This document shows positions 46,214-57,499 of a stretch of 64,000 nucleotides of DNA, piece by piece. Within the stretch, counting starts at the first letter, position 1. The number at the start of each line of letters is the position of its first letter. Source of the DNA: Corylus avellana. Its lineage: Eukaryota; Streptophyta; Magnoliopsida; Fagales; Betulaceae. The notes below the pieces were generated by a model. It was not told where the DNA came from. It made no database searches and saw nothing but the letters and a program-made list of their open reading frames with translations. The stretch covers positions 22,745,850-22,809,849 of the forward strand of contig NC_081549.1 in the NCBI RefSeq assembly GCF_901000735.1. The letters are read 5' to 3'. The translations under genes were made by a program, and so were the position numbers.

Positions 46214-47884
46214 ATGAGTACTATTCACAAATACTCCAGGGACGAATTCATTCCAAAAAGAAGAAAAACGATTTACTCACGCAGCCGCTCATCCCTAAAT
46301 ATTCGAACAACGACTCCAAGGGTGGACACCTCGGCACGGCCGCTCTGCACGGCGGCTGGACCACCTGCTGGTTGTTTTTCTTACGACATCGTTTTCTGTG
46401 TGAGTGGGATTCGTACTGCGACGGATGATGATGGAACTCGGTGGACGCATACAAAGTGGTATACCATTAGTGTTCAGGCTGACGGTCGCGGCAAGGTCTA
46501 CCCAAAACGGCTCCGTCACTTTTGGAAAGGAATGGTTCCCACGAAGGCTCCCTTAGCAACCCTAGGCCCCCACGTCTACTCCTTTGGGGGAGTGAACATT
46601 TCTAATCCGTCGTCACGGGAGATTCGGGAGTCCTACAGATTAAGGTTTACTCCGCAGGTAGGTAAGGAATTTGTCCCTGTTTCTCCGATGCTCTATGGGA
46701 GATCTGTTTCGGAAATTTCGGTTCTAGGGAACAAGATTTATCTCCGTAATAGTTTTTCTCAAACACCTCCTCTTCTTCATCCTTGTTGGGGTGAGGTTTT
46801 TGACGTCGACAATGGAAAATGGGAAGCTCTCCCTAACCCACCAAATTATCCTTTTCAATATCCGGAATCTATAGTCGTTTCTGCAGTTGTTGAGAATCCG
46901 GAAAGGGTTATTGTGGCTTACCGTCCAAATGCTCATTACTCTTTTGCTACCTTCTATGCCTATAATGTGCGTCATAGGTCTTGGGGAAGGCTTGCGCCTG
47001 CTAAGCGCTTCCTCCACAAACTTATTTGTGATAGTTGGCCCGGAAGCTCTGTAAGTGCCGGCAACACTCTATACTGGATCAAACGCGAGGAGGCATTGTC
47101 AGATGATATGCTATTCATTGCCTACGATTTGGATTTAAATATGTGGCTAGAAGGGTGTCTTAAAGGTCACGGAAGGTTTTTTTACCAAGATTATGGAATC
47201 TTGGACGAAGGGGGACGCCCTCCTCGCTTCTTCCATCTCGAGAAGCAAAGGTTCTGCCTTTTACAGTTCTCAGATGAAACTGACTATATTCGTTGTGTTG
47301 TAGTTCATGTTTCTCCTATGCCCCGAATGAAGACTTTAGATATAGAGGTTGTCTGTGACCAAAAGTATGCCATGGAACGAACAACCTGCGCAGCCTTGGC
47401 ATTTTGCAACATAGTGTAAGTTTCTTGTTTTCCTACTTGATTTGAAATATTGAAAATCTATAATACTCTGCTGCCTTTCTTTTCTTTATATATTTGTCAG
47501 ATTTCAGTGGGTTTACTTTTTTATGTCTTGTGTAAGTGCTAATGTGCTAATGGGATGCCTCTTAAACTTGCAGGCGTAAGAAGATAGATTTGGAGGAGAA
47601 ATCAACCATAGATTTGGAGGAGAAATCAACCAATAAGGAAGCGCGAGGAGCAAATTATGGTATTAGGTATTCTCTATTTATTCCATGTTCTTATGCAATC
47701 ATTTTATTGATTGTTGTTATCGATCTCTTTCTAATTAAATAGCATTACTCTAATGTGCTAATGGGGTGCCTCTTACACTTCTTAAACTTGCAGGCGTGAG
47801 AAGATAGATTTGGAGGAGAAATCAACCAATAAGGAATTTAAGAAGAGACATTTTGGAGAGCCTAGCACATTGAACCTAGCCTAG
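46214..47884 (+). CDS. Kelch / galactose-oxidase-like protein with duplicated 3' exon
   Basis: Exon 1 is 46214-47415, exon 2 is 47574-47666 and exon 3 is 47794-47884. With GT-AG introns they join in frame to 461 residues. The main body (residues 50-395) has kelch-like blades: HVYSFGGVN, GNKIYLRNS, WGEVFDVDNGKWEALPNPP, FYAYNVRHRSWGRL, NTLYWIKRE and FIAYDLDLNMWLEG. No F-box is visible in the basic N-terminus, so it is a beta-propeller protein of unknown partner. Exons 2 and 3 are copies of each other; both begin with Arg-(Lys/Glu)-Lys-IDLEEKST, and exon 2 also repeats IDLEEKST internally. If intron 1 is kept, a stop at 47417-47419 gives a 401-residue form, because the TAA overlaps the donor GTAAGT. 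The start is the first in-frame ATG after the TATA box. Whether the tail exons are used needs transcript data. Confidence 0.75.
47540..47884 (+). repeat. Tandem duplication of a 3' exon and its acceptor
   Basis: About 100 bases including 'aatgtgctaatggg' plus 'gcctctta', the 'aacttgcag' acceptor and 'aagatagatttggaggagaa' occur at about 47541-47642 and again at about 47753-47837. The period is about 220 bases. Inside the first copy the 24-base unit for IDLEEKST is itself doubled. Confidence 0.85.
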
Positions 47885-47987
47885 CTAGCTCTCATGTAAT
47901 TAACATGGGCATATATAGCTCCCTGATGTACTGATGAGCTGTTTTACTCTTTCACGTTAAAACACTATTTGTGCTAATTGAATCAGC

Positions 47988-48542
47988 GTTAAATACAGAA
48001 TGGGTACTTATGCTTTTGGTGTGTATCAAAATCAGACCTTGACTTCTCAAGATTGATAAAATTAGTCTTTGTATTTTTTTGACGATGTAAATGGAATTAT
48101 TCTGTCTACTTCCGTTAATGGACTGTTTTTACTGAGGCAATTCCCGGTTATAAGTGAAGAATGGACCGAATGGTGATGTAAGGGCAACGGCGTTAGGTTA
48201 GGCATATAAGAAAACATCGATTTGATGATGGAGTGAGTGTGATTTTATTTCTGGTAATGTGGTAGGGCTAAAGTGGAGCAAGGGACCAAATGGAAAACTG
48301 ATTTAACAAATTGCTAGGCAATGATTATGCGGAAATGGTATACGTGGTGCAACGTGATTGAACCAATTGGCTTTTTTTTTTCTTTTTTCTTTTTCCTAGG
48401 TGTGTCAAACGGCCCACTAACGGAAGTAAACAAAATGATTTATTTTATGTCAAAAAGCACAATGATTAATTTTATCACTTTTGAAAACCCAAAGACTAAT
48501 TTGATAAACACCAAAAACACATGGATCACTTTTGTATTTAAC
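47988..48542. mobile_element. MITE with about 140-base TIRs
   Basis: The left arm starts GTTAAATACAGAATGGG and the right arm ends GTATTTAAC. Over about 140 bases each arm shares, inverted, 'tttttggtgt', 'tatcaaa', 'gataaaatta' and 'acttccgtta'. The flanks 'ctaattgaat' and 'ctaattaata' may be a decayed target duplication. Length and long TIRs suggest a Mutator-type MITE. It lies about 100 bases after the kelch-like gene. Confidence 0.65.
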
Positions 48543-48828
48543 CCTAATTAATATTCCAATACCCTTTCTTACGTGTGATTTCACTGTAGTAGTTTAACAA
48601 TTATTAAATCACCGTAATGCTCTTTTTTACGTGAGACTTAATAGGTAGAATATTTAATTAAATTTAAATAATAAGTAAATTATGAAAGTAAAGTTTAAAT
48701 TCAAGACCTCTACTTTAATACTATATTAAAATACCACTTACTTCAAAATATTAAATTCATAATAAAAAATTAAAATTAAATCATTTAATTAATACTCCTC
48801 CGACCACAATGCCTTATGGATTGTGAAA

Positions 48829-49119
48829 GTGACGGATTCGGATCCCCTGAAATTCCTAGGGAAATTCTAGTTTATAAAATTTCAGATCCAAGCCATTTAT
48901 TTTCATCCAAGAGCCATTATCTTGCCACGTGTCTCATTACTAATAAAATAATGATGATTATTAATATCATTAATATCATTACAAATTTATTATTATTTTA
49001 TTAATAGTGGGACACATGGCAGGATAATGACTCTTGAATGAAAATAGATGGCCTGAATCTGAAATTTCAGAAACTAGAATTCCCCTAGGAATTCCAGCGG
49101 ATCCAAATCCAAAAGTGAC
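48829..49119. mobile_element. Foldback element with about 108-base arms
   Basis: Arms 48829-48936 and 49008-49119 are close inverse copies. Shared words are 'gattcggatcc/gatttggatcc', 'gaattcctagg', 'ttcagat', 'ccattattttc'-like and 'gccacgtgtc/gccatgtgtc'. An AT-rich loop of about 70 bases lies between. It has no coding capacity. Confidence 0.8.
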
Positions 49120-49294
49120 TGCCACTTTCTTGTCACTTGTAGACCTAATCAATGTTGTGAGTGATGCTCCCAAGTTTTTGTTTTAATCGGTAATTTGTGA
49201 GTTTTATGGTGGGTGGCTCGGGGCTCCATAATAATAATGTGGGCGCAGCTTTGAATAGGTAGATAATTAATTTCAATGACTTTTATGGATCCTA

Positions 49295-50114
49295 CTTCTA
49301 TGTGGTAGTGAAAACTACCGCATAGATGTTATTATCCAAAACCGTACCATTTTGGGTAGTGAAAAAGTAAGTATATAAATAAAGAAATCATTAAATTTCT
49401 TTTTTTAAAAAAAATCAATAATTAAAAAAGTAAAAATATTAAAAATTTAAAACTAAAAAACAAAAATATAAAAACTAAAGGGGTGGCTCCAGCCAGCCTC
49501 CCCATGTTGGCCAATGGGTGGCAGGAGCCACTTCTCATGGCCAATCTAGAGGTGGACGAACCACCCCCATAGCCATTGGGAGTGGTCTGGCCACCCCCAA
49601 AAGGGCAAAAGAAAAATTAAAAAAAATTGTGTTTGGTTTTTTTGGGTGGCCAGACCACCTCCAAGGGCCATCGGGGTGGTTCGGCCACCCCCATACCAGC
49701 CATGGGGGGTGGTTCACCGACAGGCCAAACGGGGGTGGCTCATGGCTTTTGGGGCCCCTCACAGCTGGTATGGGGGTGGCCAAACCAACCCCATGGGGTT
49801 TGTCCGTCCGGCCACCCCAAAACCAAACCAATTTTTTTTTTTTTTTGCCCTTTTGAGGGTGGCCGAACCACCCGTAGATCGGCCATGCGAGGTGGCTCTA
49901 GCCACTCCTTTGGTTTTTATATTTTCTTTTTATATTTTAGGTTTTTTTGTTTAAATTTTTTAATATTTTTAGTTTTTTAATTATTGAATTTTTTTTTATA
50001 TAATTTTTAATGATTTGTTTATTATTTTTTAAAAGAAACCTACTTTTTAGTGCCCAAAACGTTGCCGTTTTGGGCAACTGCAACTATGTGGTAGTGAGAA
50101 CTAACGCATAGAAG
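49295..50114. mobile_element. Mutator-like element with GC-rich palindromic core
   Basis: The ends are inverse: CTTCTATGTGGTAGTG at the left and GCATAGAAG at the right, with similarity of about 100 bases. They are flanked by TGGATCCTA (49286-49294) and TGGATCCCA (50116-50124), a probable 9-bp target duplication with one change and one extra base. The core at 49480-49905 is GC-rich and full of GGTGGCC/GGCCACC in both orientations, including an inverted pair around 'ccccaaaagggcaaaa' (49580) and 'tgcccttttgagggtggcc' (49846). The frames inside are by-products of this repeat. No transposase is seen. Confidence 0.7.
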
Positions 50115-50124
50115 CTGGATCCCA

Positions 50125-52279
50125 GTAGTATTTATCGTTCCTACCTAAACATCCTTTTTTTCCATCAACAAAAAGCACTTAAATATTATTGCAACCTTTT
50201 TTTTTTTTTTTTTGAGGTGAATATTATTGCAACCTATGAGTATAATACTGAGTCGAATGTATGTACTTTAAAAAATTTGATAGTTAAAATAGAAAAAAAT
50301 GATATTTTTTACTAAATTTAACTAAGCTTCTGCTAAGGTGATCAATGTGAATGCTCATAGACGGCCACACGAGTTTGTTGGTAATGATCGTAGTACTCCA
50401 ACATTTTTCTTGCCATTTTATGAAGAGTGTGGGTTTTAACTCGGAATTAAAAAGTGCCAAAATATTTATTTGAGGAAGTTGTAGTGACGACATTTTAGAT
50501 TGTTCAGACAATAAAATCATTGTGACAAATTCTTTCAGCATCTCTAAATAGGATGGGCCCCTAAAAGAAGCTCAGTTTCTCACGAATCATTGTCTATTCC
50601 TCAACTTGGTTGACTTATTGGACAGGTAGTTCTAAAAATGGATGTCCACTATGAACAAGAAAAGTATTTTGTGCTGGTGAGTGACTAAGAACTATAAATT
50701 GAACTTGACACTTGCTTTGCTTGTTCCTTCAATTAAAGTGAGATAGGTTTCTTCTTTCTCTAGGTGCTACCTTTGATATTTATCACTTGTACTTAGGTTG
50801 AAGGTCAAGCATTTTAAGGTCGAGCATGAACCTTAAAAGTTAAATTTAAGTTGTTGCAATATTAATTAACTGATTAAATTCATCATTTTTTTATTAATTT
50901 AAGTGTTTGAGATAATTGATAATTTAACGTAGTTTGAGAGCAAATGTCATGAGATTGTTCACACTCAAACATGAATAAACAGAGTCTTCAACAAATATAT
51001 GCGGAATGTAAAATCAATCAATCATGAACACATAGATTTTGTTACGAAAAAAAAACCATTTAGACAATTCTCTAAAATGTAAAACCTCTCCAAGGACAGT
51101 CAAACCTAAGAAATTACTAAATCAATAGAATAACAAGAAATTACACAACGTCAAAGACTTGACACTCCTGTGTACTATACAAGCGACCTACATATCCGCT
51201 ACCGCAATAGTTCTCCTAGAACATCTGAACTGTTCATTCTACGTGATCTCCCTTCATCGGAACTCCGGTTGACTACAATTGCTTTATCACCAAGGACGAT
51301 CAAAAGATCCTAACTCTAAGAAAGAGAATTAACGCTCTAAAACAAAAACTCTCTTAGCACAATTCTCACGAACTATAGATTCAGAATTCGTAGTTATACA
51401 GATCTGTACACCTAATCTAATTGACACAAACTCTATATGAAAATAGACTTAAATTGCACGGGGCGTCTGGATGGGAAGTAAGCTCGTCAAGAGGAACTAG
51501 GTTAAAAACGCTAAACCCTAATACTCCGGCACGGCGCATCCACACGGCTTGCAGACGAGATTGCAGATGAGGCTCTTAGGTAGACACTTAAGTCTTCTCG
51601 TCCAAACGATTTGTAGACGACGTTGCAAACAAGGCTCTCGGGTAGACACTTTAGTCTTCTCGTCTGAACGGTTTGCAGACGAATTTGAAGATGAGGCTCT
51701 CGGGTATTCTTGTTCAGCCATCTCGTCCAAACGCAGTGCAGACGAGGCTTCAAATTTCAACCATTTACTCATTCACGCACTGCACACTTAAACCGAACAT
51801 GTTAACTATAGGTATTTTGTTCACTGGAATCCAGCCAAGACAAAAAATAAATTAACAGATCATATATCTGTAATTCATCTCCTATTTTAATTAAATATTC
51901 CAAAATTTGAACTTTACTTATTAAAGGTCATATCACCTTAATATCTTGAAACCATTGGTGATTTAACATAAATACTAGTTTTTGGGTACCATGATGGTGA
52001 AAGGCAATTGGAGGCTGATTGTTAATACGAAATTTAGATGTGTTTTATGGCAAGCAATAGTTGTGTGGAAGCCTTGTTAATGATAGAGTCATTTTAATTT
52101 ACCACCTTAATCTTGTCCCTTACATGCCTCCATTTCTAGCAGGTTTTACTGTTTGAGTTAATAGGTTTATTATTAGTCATGGCTTATCTCAGTTAAAATC
52201 ACTTACATTGACTTATTTATTTTAGAGTTGCATGTAAAGTGACTAACCAATTCTTCAAACCAAATGCATTTTTCATTTG
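50125..52279. other. Intergenic: retroelement-like non-coding sequence and tandem repeat
   Basis: The stretch at 50930-51450 looks like a decayed LTR-element end in minus orientation, with words such as 'atatatgcggaatgtaaa' and 'cacatagattttgttacg', but I cannot delimit LTRs. A 62-base tandem repeat follows at 51540-51755. No gene is seen. Confidence 0.45.
51540..51755. repeat. 62-base tandem repeat, about 3.5 copies
   Basis: Each unit reads roughly 'ttgcagacga', 'gaggctctcgggtagacact' and 'cttctcgtc'. Units start near 51546, 51607 and 51669, and a partial unit near 51731. The open frames across it arise because the unit lacks stops. Confidence 0.8.
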
Positions 52280-52280
52280 A

Positions 52281-52605
52281 AGTCCTCAAATGGAATTATT
52301 GGCGTTCGATTGCTATAAAAACCTTGCATGGACAGAGTTTTCCTATAAAAATAACATGTCATTTTTTTGAATAATATGTGATATACACACGAGTTTTTAA
52401 TATTATTTATTCCAATTTTTGTCCATGTTATTAAAAAAACATTTGCATCTCATAAGTTCAAATGACACATATCATTTTTATAGACTAAATTGAAAGAATT
52501 AAGTTTCTCCAATCTAGTTTGGAGGAAAACTCTATCTATATTAAAACATGAGGCCATTCACTGCAAGGTTTTTATAGCAATCGAACGCCAATAATTCCAT
52601 TTGAG
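52281..52605. repeat. Inverted repeat at the left end of copy B
   Basis: The segment 52281-52326 is the near-exact inverse of 52559-52605 ('gcaaggtttttatagcaatc' to 'aattccatttgagg'). The inner parts ('gttttcctataaaaataaca' and its inverse near 52475-52530) also pair with gaps. It forms a foldback of about 325 bases that copy A does not have. Confidence 0.75.
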
Positions 52606-54078
52606 GACTAGGCCACCGTGAAAGAGTGGGGAGAGAAAAGGGTTAGGAGGTAAGTTAAATATTTGGGATATTAATTATAGGTTTTATGATAATTTCTTTA
52701 CAAGTTTATGGGGGCAATCTATATTTTGTGGAATTGAGTGTTACATTGACAATCATGTGGTAGTCTATATTTTAGTGGTTAATACGTAAAGTACTACATC
52801 AATTTATAATAGGGATATGATCAAAAGTTTTTTTTAAAAATAAATGTATATATTTTTATTGACTCAACTGATAAAGTTGAAGTCTCTCATTGTTGAATAA
52901 GGAATTTGGGAACAAATCCCATCTATATTAGGGGAGTTTTAACAAATAAAAAATAAAAAATAAAAAATAAAAAATAAATCTAATTTTTTTTATATTTTAA
53001 CTTACCATTTTTTAAAATACCATACATCTCACTTTCAAAATCTTTTTCTACTATATTGAAAATAATCTTTTAATAATTTTATTTTTGCTTCTTTTTTTTT
53101 TTTTTAACGGATCTCTTTATTTTCCATACATAAGTCGCAGGTGAAGCTTGCTGTTGAAGCTCATCCATCCCAACATACACTCTATGACTCATCGTTGAAG
53201 CTCCCAACTCCTCCCTGTCATCGTCCTGACGTCTCCACCTAGTTAATTAATAACCGTGATCACCTCCATCACACATATGCCTATGTGCTCAATTTTTTTT
53301 TTTTTTTTAAAGACAAATTTCTTTTGCCATTCTACAGTTGCTTTCTAGTCCAATGCCAATGCTCTTTAGGGACAATAGTGAACTCTCTTTTACTATGTAG
53401 CCTTGAGACCCAATTGGCCTTCATTGGACCTAGAGAGAAAAGTTTTCAAATAATATGTATATGCGGAGACAAACACCGAAATAGATGTTTGAGAACCTTA
53501 ACTTGCCCCACATCACCCAAAAAAAAAGAAATAAAGCCTTTGTTTTGATATGCAGAGTTCAGGATCAGCTCCATCCAAGGCAGTAATGGGCTTAGCTTGG
53601 AATATGACCTTTCGGCCCACAAGCAACGGCCCACTGGCAATAAAATATACCTGGGCTTTATAAAAGAAGAAACTAAACGGATTGTCGTCAACCGGATAAA
53701 AAGTGAAATCATACTTGGGCCGGGACCTGACTTAGCCCAGACAGCAATTAACAAATCAATGAGATTGGGTGAGTGTTGTAAACCATTTTGATTAAATCTA
53801 TTCATTTCACTTTTATATTTTTTCAACATTCATTTATTTTTTACATTACATCAATTATTTTTTATTATTACTATTCAAATAAAAAAATTATTACAAAATA
53901 ATTTTTTTTTTCATTTTTTCATACTAAACACTTTTACTTTTCCAAAAAAAATATTTTTTTTTGTTTTTTACATCAATCAATTTTTGTTACAGTATTAGAC
54001 CACTAAAACCCCAAAACCGTTTAACAAACGGAGCACATAGCTCATATCTCAAAATAATTTCCAAACAAAACGTTAACC
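52540..54078. repeat. Dispersed repeat, copy B, with AT-rich insertion
   Basis: Direct-oriented partner of copy A (44358-45555), 8.2 kb away. It lacks the SINE. It instead has an AAATA-run segment near 52940-53120 and an inserted AT-rich stretch at about 53767-54048, after which homology to copy A resumes briefly ('aatttccaaacaaaac'). Confidence 0.8.
53767..54048. mobile_element. AT-rich element inserted in copy B
   Basis: Contains the words of the tandem element at 18950-19405 in the same order ('ttttttacattacatcaatt', 'actattcaaataaaaaa', 'catcaatcaatttttgttac'). It is absent from the equivalent point in copy A, so it is a later insertion. Confidence 0.6.
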
Positions 54079-56145
54079 CCTCATCTCTCTTTAATCAATT
54101 CATACCATATTTTGTCTTGTATCTATTTCTTCTTCCTCCACTACCTCCGGTTGTCATTTTTACGGAGCTTTTCTGGCAGAAAACCAAAAGAAGAGAAGAG
54201 AGTACTGATACGCAATGCCGTAGGTAATGGTCCACAATGAAATGGACAAGACAAACGTGTAGGCAACACAGAGAGATGGTAACACGTGCCCCATGCTGCC
54301 GGCACCACACAGCGTCGGTGCTGCACGTCATCCCGAAATCTCGGTACGTGTGTTGTTGTCGTCACCCTAGATTTTCTCACTTTATTAAGAGGTATCCTCC
54401 CAAAATAAAAAAAAAAGATTTTTTTTGCACGGACGTGTCACTCACGCCGCGTGCTGTGAATCAGTGCTCTATTCTACGTGGACGACAGAGTTAAATTGTA
54501 CAACAATCAATGTACACTTGTACTGTGCCCCGAAACAGGTCGTTTTTACACTGTAACAGCCGTAATGGGCTCCATAGAATACGGTGAGCTGTTAAAAAGA
54601 CGTGCCATTAGGCCCATTACATGATGTGCCTGCACTCTGCACTCTGCAGCATACCAAACTGCAGAAAATGATACTATTGCATGTATTCAAACCCCATTAC
54701 GGAGAAATGATAAAGGGCATAATTTTGGTTCTTTTTTTTTTTTTTTATGTGGTTATTTAAAAAAACAAAACAAAATAAAAAATTCTTAAGCAATAATATC
54801 TTATGTAGTTTTTTTTTTTTATTTTATAAAAAAATGTATTTTTCTTTATAACAATGACCATTTTAAAAAAAAATTAATCATTTTTATGAAGAAAAATATC
54901 TTCTTCTTTTTTTAAATACCAAATAAAAAAAAGAGCACATAGAATGTTATTACTTCAAATTTTATTTTATTTTCAAAAAAAAAATGAAAAATAAGAAAAA
55001 AATTATGCTAAAATTTTGTCTCTTAAACTGCAAGCACTTCTTTAAGAATGGCACATCTCCTCATTCCATGCACGTCATAAAAGCATGACAATAATCTCAG
55101 TTTTCTGTTCAACTATATGATTGCTGCGTTCAAAAATCTAATTTATTAATTGATTAAAGCTGTTTAGATGATGATAACTAAGCTCCAAATGCAAAATATC
55201 ACACGATGATGGGAATGGTATAGAAGAGCACTAGCAACATTTTTTCTTTGATTTTTTTCTAAGTTTAAGATGCAGAACTACATTTTACTTCTTTATGAAA
55301 ATATATTTCACAATAACTGCTATTACCTTTTTCTATACCATTAAAATATTATTTGTTTACAAAATACAAGTTCTCTATTTACTCACTTTTTTTTTTTTTT
55401 TTTTTCACACAATTGCCAATTAAAAACAAAAAGATGAAAGAGAAGAGAGGAAAGATAAATGTTTATATTAAAATAATGCGTAGGAAAGTTCCATGTACAA
55501 CGAGAAACACTGTAGCAACCATTGGGGGTTGGTTAAATATAGATAATCTGATGTGAGTAGATTTTTGCGATTTTTTTGAAATTTTTCTTAAACTTAGAGA
55601 AGAGAATAACATATAGAGCATCTACTCCTAGTGCTCTAACACAATATTATTGTCTCCCTTCCAGTTTTCATAAATTATTTTATTAGTCACAGGATCAGAA
55701 GGATGGTACTGGTAGATGATGAAGCAAAGGAGGCTCGTAGCTCAATGTTGATTATATACGGATAAATAGATTTAAGATAAGCTTGAACCACGGAGCAAAC
55801 AGGTAATTGCACGTGGTTGAAGAAAACAAAATCGTTTTTACATGACCAAACTGTTGCTGAGAGAAACATCAAATTAATAGAATTAAATAAGAGTAAATTA
55901 ATATATATATATATATTATGACATTATTTTTAGTCTAAAAGTGTAAGTTAATAAGTTTGAGTCCATTTAGGTATATTAACTATGCAGTACTTATATTATT
56001 TTACGCTTTCTCAATGTAAGACACAAGCCTCATAAGTGTATGTACAACACAAACAATTGACTCAACTTATTAAAAAAAAACATTGTCGACGGAGCTCGAA
56101 CTCAAAATCAGCGCAAAACCAACTTAACCAAAATGGTAATGTTAA

Positions 56146-56290
56146 AGGGAACGCTAGCGTGCATGAACAGTTCATGTGCGCACGCCAGCCAAAATTTTTT
56201 TTTTTTTTTTTATATATATATATAATTAAAAATATTAAAAAAAAAAATTTGGCTAGCGTGCATGAACTGTTAAGCACGCCAGCGTTCCCT
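56146..56290. mobile_element. Small foldback MITE
   Basis: The ends are AGGGAACGCTAGCGTGCATG and its inverse at the right (finishing AGCGTTCCCT), pairing over about 50 bases around a poly-T/TA/poly-A loop. The stem includes the self-palindrome TGAACAGTTCA. Confidence 0.8.
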
Positions 56291-56635
56291 GTATCATGAC
56301 CCTAACCAAAAATGTTAAAAAAGTTTCGGCTAAGATGGCGAGTAATACATTATGTTAGTATGTTTGCAATTTTTTAAGATTTTAATCGGATCGAAATTCC
56401 TAGTATGGGAGATTCCTTGCAATTACCTTCCCTGCAGTTCAATAGACATTTTCGAAAATAAAATAAAATTTAGAGCCTAGTATTTTTTCCTACTCATTTC
56501 TCATATGATTAATGTAATGCCTTTTAAGTGAAATGCACTTTTATTTTGAAGTAACTATTAAAAATTGTCGGCTGATATAAAATAAATGTTATAAATAAGT
56601 AGGAAAACTAATATTACTCTATTACTTATGGAACA

Positions 56636-56790
56636 GGATTTTCTTCATCTCAAATGAAACAAATAATATCTAGTTAATTATAATATAAAATATTTTTGTC
56701 TTCCACTATTTTAGTGAAAAAAAAAAAAAAAAAAAAAAAAAACCTATCCACTAGATATTAGTTCATTTGAAATTGAAAACAGTCTGAACA
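56636..56790. repeat. Inverted repeat with poly-A centre
   Basis: The left arm 'tctcaaatgaaacaaataat' plus 'atctagtt' and the right arm 'ccactagatattagttcatt' plus 'tgaaatt' are inverse copies around a 27-base poly-A run (56718-56742). Confidence 0.65.
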
Positions 56791-57100
56791 CCTATAAACA
56801 AGTTCGGGAATCTGGCGGCGCCATTATAGTAGACTAGTTTTAACGCCACCTCCCAAACTTATTTTTTAAGCATATTATGGAGTGAATATTCAATATTTCA
56901 GACTTGCAGTACTGCCTGGCGCTGATGTCTTTCAGAGTTCAACTATGCGACAACAAATGTTGGCATTTCTTTTCTCCAAAAAAAAAAAAAAAAAATTGCA
57001 TTTCGCTTTTAACGACATATGGTGTATGACGTCCGAATAAAACATTTGTTCCAAAACTGGTTTCTTTGCATCTTGTATTCGGAACAACAGGATCCTTAAT

Positions 57101-57196
57101 CAGAAAATATTTAGTTAGTTATAATTAAGAGATATTTTTATTTTTTAATGAGTGGACAAAAATATTTTTCTACTATAACTAACTAAATATTTTTCA
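57101..57196. repeat. Hairpin upstream of the first LTP gene
   Basis: The arms 'gaaaatatttagttagttat' (57101) and 'ataactaactaaatattttt' (57175) are near-exact inverse copies about 53 bases apart. The hairpin ends about 190 bases before the LTP TATA box. Confidence 0.75.
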
Positions 57197-57382
57197 ATTT
57201 AAATAAATTGAAAAATGATGTTTTCTTGTTAATTTGGCATTACAGTATGCTAGAGGCAAGAAAGATAGAGAGCATTGAATTTGGGCCAACAACCAACCAC
57301 CCGCGCGCCCATTTCCCTGATCTCCAACGCTTCGCTGCATGCATGGCTTGTACACACTTAGCTCCTCCCCGCCACTTCTCTC

Positions 57383-57390
57383 TATATAAA
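57383..57390 (+). promoter_or_regulatory. TATA box of the first LTP gene
   Basis: TATATAAA, 117 bases upstream of the ATG, followed by a CA/CT-rich leader. The second LTP gene has the same octamer at nearly the same distance. Confidence 0.85.
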
Positions 57391-57499
57391 CACCACACTC
57401 ATCAACATTCACACTCACCCACACCCACCTTCCAAATTCAAGCTCAAGTTTCCTCTTCCTTTTTTTCTCAACACGTACGTACGCACGATCACGCGCGCG

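Larger units (their letters stand above)
54079..57382. other. Intergenic with hairpin elements, no gene
   Basis: AT-rich DNA. A moderately GC-rich stretch at 54230-54380 has frames on both strands but no recognisable protein. Hairpins lie at 56146-56290, about 56636-56790 and 57101-57196. Confidence 0.5.

Noticed and set aside
49518..49980. Several frames of 98-117 codons
   Set aside because: They arise from GGTGGCC repeats inside a Mutator-like element and are simple in composition.
51511..51791. Frames of 80-84 codons on both strands
   Set aside because: Products of the 62-base tandem repeat, not a gene.
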